Below are positions 59,901-64,000 of a stretch of DNA of 64,000 nt, piece after piece. Numbering within the stretch: position 1 is the stretch's first letter; every line of letters starts with the position of its first letter. Made by a program: the position numbers and the translations under genes. A model generated the notes under the pieces. The model saw only the letters and a program-made list of their open reading frames with translations. It searched no databases and was not told where the DNA came from. This stretch comes from Amia ocellicauda (taxonomy: Eukaryota; Chordata; Actinopteri; Amiiformes; Amiidae), in contig NW_027102725.1 in NCBI RefSeq assembly GCF_036373705.1, positions 62,001 through 126,000 of the forward strand, read 5' to 3'.

Positions 59901-61220
59901 TGTCACGAGTGGCAGTGAACAGTGGGTCCAGGGGTGTCGCAAATGGGAAACCCCACCATGCTCTCCCTGGCTTCACCATCAGGATTTATTTTGCCTGGGG
60001 CCCCCACATACCCTAGAATCACCTCTGACTGGGTCGCATGAAGTCTCGCTATGCCATCCCAACTGAGTTACACTCACTTATTTCCCCCTGCAGGTAAGGT
60101 CCCAGGACAGACGCCACCAGTAAATAAGAAAGGTCTTATTCTAGTCCATTAAATAAAATTCACCATGTACAATACAACAGGGGCAACTAGCAGGGCACCG
60201 TTCCCTCGATGTTTTTTTTACAATTAAAATTGCCTTTAATCACCTGGGCAAAAATAAAAATACAGAAACCTATACAAAAGCTGAAAATATAATAAACTAT
60301 ACTAAATTCCCAAATAAAACTAAGCCCAGACAATACCCCCTATATTCACAATCAAAAAACGTATGTATGAAACGATGGAGAATGGCGAGAGAATGGTCTC
60401 AATTACACAGTCCCAACCCGGCTCGGCCTCCGGTTCCGTCCCAGGCTAGAGATCCTCACAAACGAGCAGCTCGTCCGCACAAGCAGCCCCAATCCAGGAC
60501 AAAGAGCAGTCTCAGGAGGAGGACACGCTCGCTCACTGGCAAGTGCTGCGATCACAAGCTCACAGGGATATTGAGTGCGTCCCTCTCACCCGTCCGCTAT
60601 GTGCTTCTCCCTCCGGCTGCTGGTCCGGAGCCCCAAAGTGCCGTCTATCGCCGAGAAGCTGGAAACCGCAGAACCAAGAAGGCAAGTCCAGGAATACAGT
60701 CTTGTAGAAGCCAAGTCAATGTCTCTGGCCAGTAATAGTTCCTTAGATCCTCTTGTCGCTGTCGAGTCACTGCGTCCAGCGGCTAATGTTTCTCCAGGCA
60801 GCTCCCGATCTGCAGGGACCCGCTCCGACCCTGCGAGGAGTTAGTGCCTACCGGCTGGCACCCTCACAGCCGATATCCTCTCCTCTGTAACCCGTCCCGC
60901 AGTCACTGTCCCTGCTGGTGCTCCGCCGTGCCCCTTTGTTCTGGCAGGGCAGCCTTTATCTCCAGCTGAGTGTCCACAGGTGTAGTGGCCGTGAGGGAAG
61001 GCGGCCGCTGCTCAGTGATACAGGTGCGCCGCATCGGGGATCAAAGCTTCTGCCTGTTCAATAATAGTGAATATCAATAAAAGTCAATCAATCAGTGAAT
61101 ACAATCAATGAAAACAAACAATTTGAGAACATGACTCAATCAGTGAATAATTAAAATTAAATCAAATAAACAATAATAACAGTATAAGTGCAATAAAGAA
61201 TCACATGGAGCCTTGGTACA
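59901..61220 (-). mobile_element. LTR-like fossil
   Basis: On the minus strand it could run from TGTACC to GTGACA, with a GC-rich leader-like middle and AATAAA (59985-59990) near its 3' side. No matching target duplication, primer site or protein region. The long plus-strand frame at 60367-60735 is a by-product of GC richness. Confidence 0.3.
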
Positions 61221-61229
61221 GTCTGTGAT

Positions 61230-61375
61230 TAATGCAACACTGTGGAGTAGTGCTTAGGGCTCTGGACTCATATTGTGGGTTTTGGGTTCAAATCCCAGGT
61301 GGGGCAGTGCTGTTGTACCCTTGAGCAAGGTACTTCACTTAGATTGCTCCAGTAAAATACCCAGTTGTATAGACC
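61230..61375 (+). repeat. tRNA-derived SINE, head and body
   Basis: Box-B-like 'gggttcaaatccc' is followed by 'cccttgagcaaggtacttcac' in shortened form and 'ccagtaaaatacccag', words of a common fish tRNA-derived SINE. Its tail is replaced by the LINE end that follows. Confidence 0.7.
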
Positions 61376-61785
61376 AACTCTGCCTCCTCCAGAACCGCTC
61401 CTTCTCATCCCTGGCACCTAAATGGTGGAACGACCTGCCCACCGAAGTCAAAACAGCAGAGTCCTTGACCTCATTCCGGCACTTACTCAAGACGCATCTC
61501 TTCCGACAGCACTTGTAATATTAGTCCTCTATCCCTGCTAGATAGCACTTCACAGTTTTATTATGCTTCTCGCGTTCTTGATTGTTTTACTCCTTGCTCC
61601 CTTTCCCGTAGCCCTTGACTGTGACCCTACATCTTGACAGCACTTAGCTTTCACTGTCAAGGATGTAGGAAGTCACTTACTGTACTTGTGTAAATTGTAA
61701 ATTGAAATTTGTAAAATGTATTATTTTGAATTGCTGTTTTAGCTAAATTTAATTTGTAATGATTGATTGCCTTGTAGGAGGAGTA
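61376..61785 (+). mobile_element. L2-type LINE 3' end
   Basis: The last codons of the LINE second frame (RSFSSLAPKWWNDLPTEV...LFRQHL, stop at 61516) are followed by the same 3' untranslated region as 55549-55950, lacking the final conserved tail. Confidence 0.8.
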
Positions 61786-63560
61786 GAATTAGACACACGG
61801 AAAGGAACATAGAAACTCGCTGCCTAAATCCCACTGCTATTTATAAAATCACTATCCTCTTGCCAAATGCTAGCTTTATCAAAAGAAGGATCTGCAGATG
61901 AATTATTAAATAATTTCAACAATACACTAAGCACTGCTTTAGTAGCCCCATTAAGGACACGACAAATAAAAACCAACAAAACACTCACCGTGGTTCGACG
62001 AACAACCCGCGTTTTCTTTTTAATACAATAGCGACACTTACTAACCAGAAGGTAAAGCCTTCAGAGGTCATCCCCCCCAATTTCACCTGTAGTGACTTCG
62101 TGGATCATTTCAATAGCAAAGTTAACAGCATTAGAAAACAGATAGAACAGGAAACATACACAGATTTTATAGCTGACACATGCAGTCCTTCACAGCCCCT
62201 GCCTACCTTGGACTCGTTTAACGTAGTAAATCACCAGGAATTGGTCTCCTTAATTACTAAAATGAAAACAACAACCTGCGCACTAGACCCTATACGCACT
62301 AAACTGCTAAAACAATCTCTGCCATGAATTATTCACAGAATACACAATATTATCAATGTCTCTTTATTCTCAGGATCTGTTCCTGAATCATTTAAAATAG
62401 CTGTAATTAAACCACTTCTTAAGAAACCCAGTGTCGACCCTAACCAACTTAAACACTATCGACCTATCTCAAACCTTCCCTTCCTTTCTAAGGTTCTAGA
62501 GAAAGTAGTTGCAAACCAACTGCAAGCTTTTTTAACCGATAATCACCTTTATGAAGAATTTCAATCAGGCTTCCGTTCCGGCCTGAGTACAGAAACGGCC
62601 CTGTTAAAAGTATTGAATGACGTGTTTCAGTCCTCCAATGTAGGGCACACCAGTGTTATTATTTTATTAGACTTAAGTGCGGCTTTTGACACAATCGACC
62701 ACAAAATCTTGATACACCGCTTAGAAAACCGTATTGGCCTATCTCGCAATGTGCTTTCATGGTTTAAATCATATCTGTCAAACAGACTCCAATATGCACA
62801 GATTAACGAGAACCACTCAAATTTAACTGAGGTTAAGTACGGAGTCCCACAGGGCTCAGTCCTCGGACCTGTACTTTTTTCATTGTACATGCTCCCTTTA
62901 GGTGATATCATTCGACGACATAATATTAACTTTCACAGTTACGCAGACGACACACAATTATATCTGTCAGTAAATCCTAACAACACCATAGACCTAGAAA
63001 AATGAATCTGCTGTCTGTCTGAGATTAAAACATGGATGACAAAAAAAATTCTTATGCTTAATTCTGACAAAACAGAAGTCATAATTTTAGGAGACAAAAA
63101 TCGAACTGTTCATCATTCACTAACAAAACTGAGTAATGATAACTTTAATTTCTCCCCTAAGGGGATGGCATGAAACCTGGGTGTCATCTGTGATCATAAT
63201 CTATCTTTTGAATCACACATTCAGAATGTGTCGAGATCTTCCTTCCTCCAGCTTAGAAACATTGCTAGACTAAGACAATTCCTCTCGTTACAGGACACTG
63301 AGAAATTGATACACGCATTTGTTACATCTAGATTGGACTACTGTAATGCCATTCTGTCAGGCAGCACAAACAGAGCTATTTGTGCACTTCAGTCCAAAAT
63401 GCTGCTGCAAGAATCCTAACAAAAACATAAAAACATGAACACATCACTCCAGTATTGGCTTCTCTTCACTGGCTGCCCGTGCACTACAGGATAGACTTTA
63501 AAGTGCTCTTATTAACATGTAAAGCACTAAAGGGACTGGCACCTCCCTACCTGTCTGATG
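61786..63560 (+). mobile_element. LINE reverse transcriptase region (L2/Rex1-like), broken
   Basis: Linker, then finger and palm: IAVIKPLLKKPSVDP (about 62400), FRSGLSTETALLKVLNDV, LLDLSAAFDTIDH (about 62660), GVPQGSVLGPVLFSLY (about 62850), YADDTQLY (about 62940), and C-terminal SRLDYCNAILSG (about 63330). In-frame stops (for example before IHRIHN, after DLEK and in the later part) and some frame changes make it dead. It is a different subfamily from the fragment at 53.7 kb. Confidence 0.85.
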
Positions 63561-64000
63561 AGGCACAACCCATCCCAGAAGCACCTCACAATGGAGGGTC
63601 AACGGGGCATCCACACCCAAGGTTTGATGAGCCATCGCAACCCAAAGCCTGTTGATGGTCCAAACCCTCCACCCCCGATGGCCAGCGAGAGGCCTCCTCC
63701 ACAGGGAAGACCACAGCCAGCAGCACCGATAAAGAACTTTCTGATCTCCTTGCTGCTGTAATAAGTATACTGCCTGGAGGGGAGGCAACCATTAGGCCTA
63801 GGCCCTAGGCCGTGGACCCCCAGAGATTCATTTTCTCCTACATGCCATTCTTAGGAGTTTTCTTGTTTTTCTCTCCTCCGTTCCTAAATGCTTTATTTAC
63901 TTAAATGTTCACTCACTTTATTCTAGATCATGTAAAATGTTTACAGGTCTATATTTGATTTTATTGTATTTATGTTTTTTATTTTGCTGTACGTTTGTTG
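63561..64000 (+). repeat. Degraded LINE end and 3' untranslated sequence
   Basis: Continues from the RT region. 'ccccagagattcattttctc' and 'taggagttttcttgttttt' look like a LINE 3' untranslated region. The window ends inside it. Confidence 0.4.

Noticed and set aside
60367-60735. 122-codon frame rich in Arg, Pro and Ser
   Set aside because: GC-rich leader-like sequence of an LTR-like stretch, open in more than one frame, with no domain.

Overview
The window looks like a ray-finned fish chromosome. The evidence is a mixture of fish-type L2-clade LINE fragments with the tail 'ggataagggcgtctgcc', tRNA-derived SINEs, hAT elements, a Tc1-type MITE and IS630/Tc1-like transposase remnants. The tail wording recalls sturgeon, gar or bowfin genomes, but that is only an impression. 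No intact host protein-coding gene was found.

Bases 1-35890 are one tandem array, cut by the window start: ten complete units and a degraded eleventh, starting at 1, 3635, 7278, 10305, 13946, 16962, 20615, 23317, 26035, 29687 and 32722. A full unit (about 3.64 kb) joins two parts. One is a cassette of about 0.96 kb with tRNA-Tyr(GUA), carrying a 16-nt intron, and tRNA-Lys(UUU), both on the minus strand. The other is a hAT-type DNA transposon of about 2.68 kb, with an inverted CAGTGGTT end at each side and a perfect 8-bp target duplication (GCTTGGCT). Every junction still present carries the same target copy, so the transposon entered one cassette before amplification and was copied with it. 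Five units (3, 5, 7, 8, 10) share one deletion of about 0.93 kb that removes tRNA-Tyr, half of tRNA-Lys and the left transposon end. Three of those (3, 5, 10) also carry a 309-bp module absent elsewhere. Units 4-6 and 9-11 look like copies of one three-unit block about 15.7 kb apart. Only three Lys genes match the consensus fully and three Tyr genes look intact.

Bases 36230-40165 hold a broken virus-like element with divergent gene pieces. Its plus-strand part resembles the N-terminal region of protein-primed B-family DNA polymerase proteins of Polinton/adintovirus-like elements in fish.

Bases 40166-64000 are a graveyard of repeats: an inverted pair of 0.54-kb copies (42.3 and 49.5 kb), LTR-like remnants, a hAT MITE with near-perfect target duplication (46.7-48.0 kb), two copies of an unfamiliar repeat with a tRNA-like core and a hairpin tail (45.7 and 48.5 kb), a 71-bp foldback enclosing a compact promoter-like stretch (48.1-48.5 kb), a frameshifted aldehyde oxidase/xanthine dehydrogenase exon (51.8 kb), two L2-like LINE bodies (53.7 and 61.8 kb), a Tc1-type MITE (56.0 kb) and a cluster of IS630/Tc1-like transposase fragments (56.4-59.8 kb).
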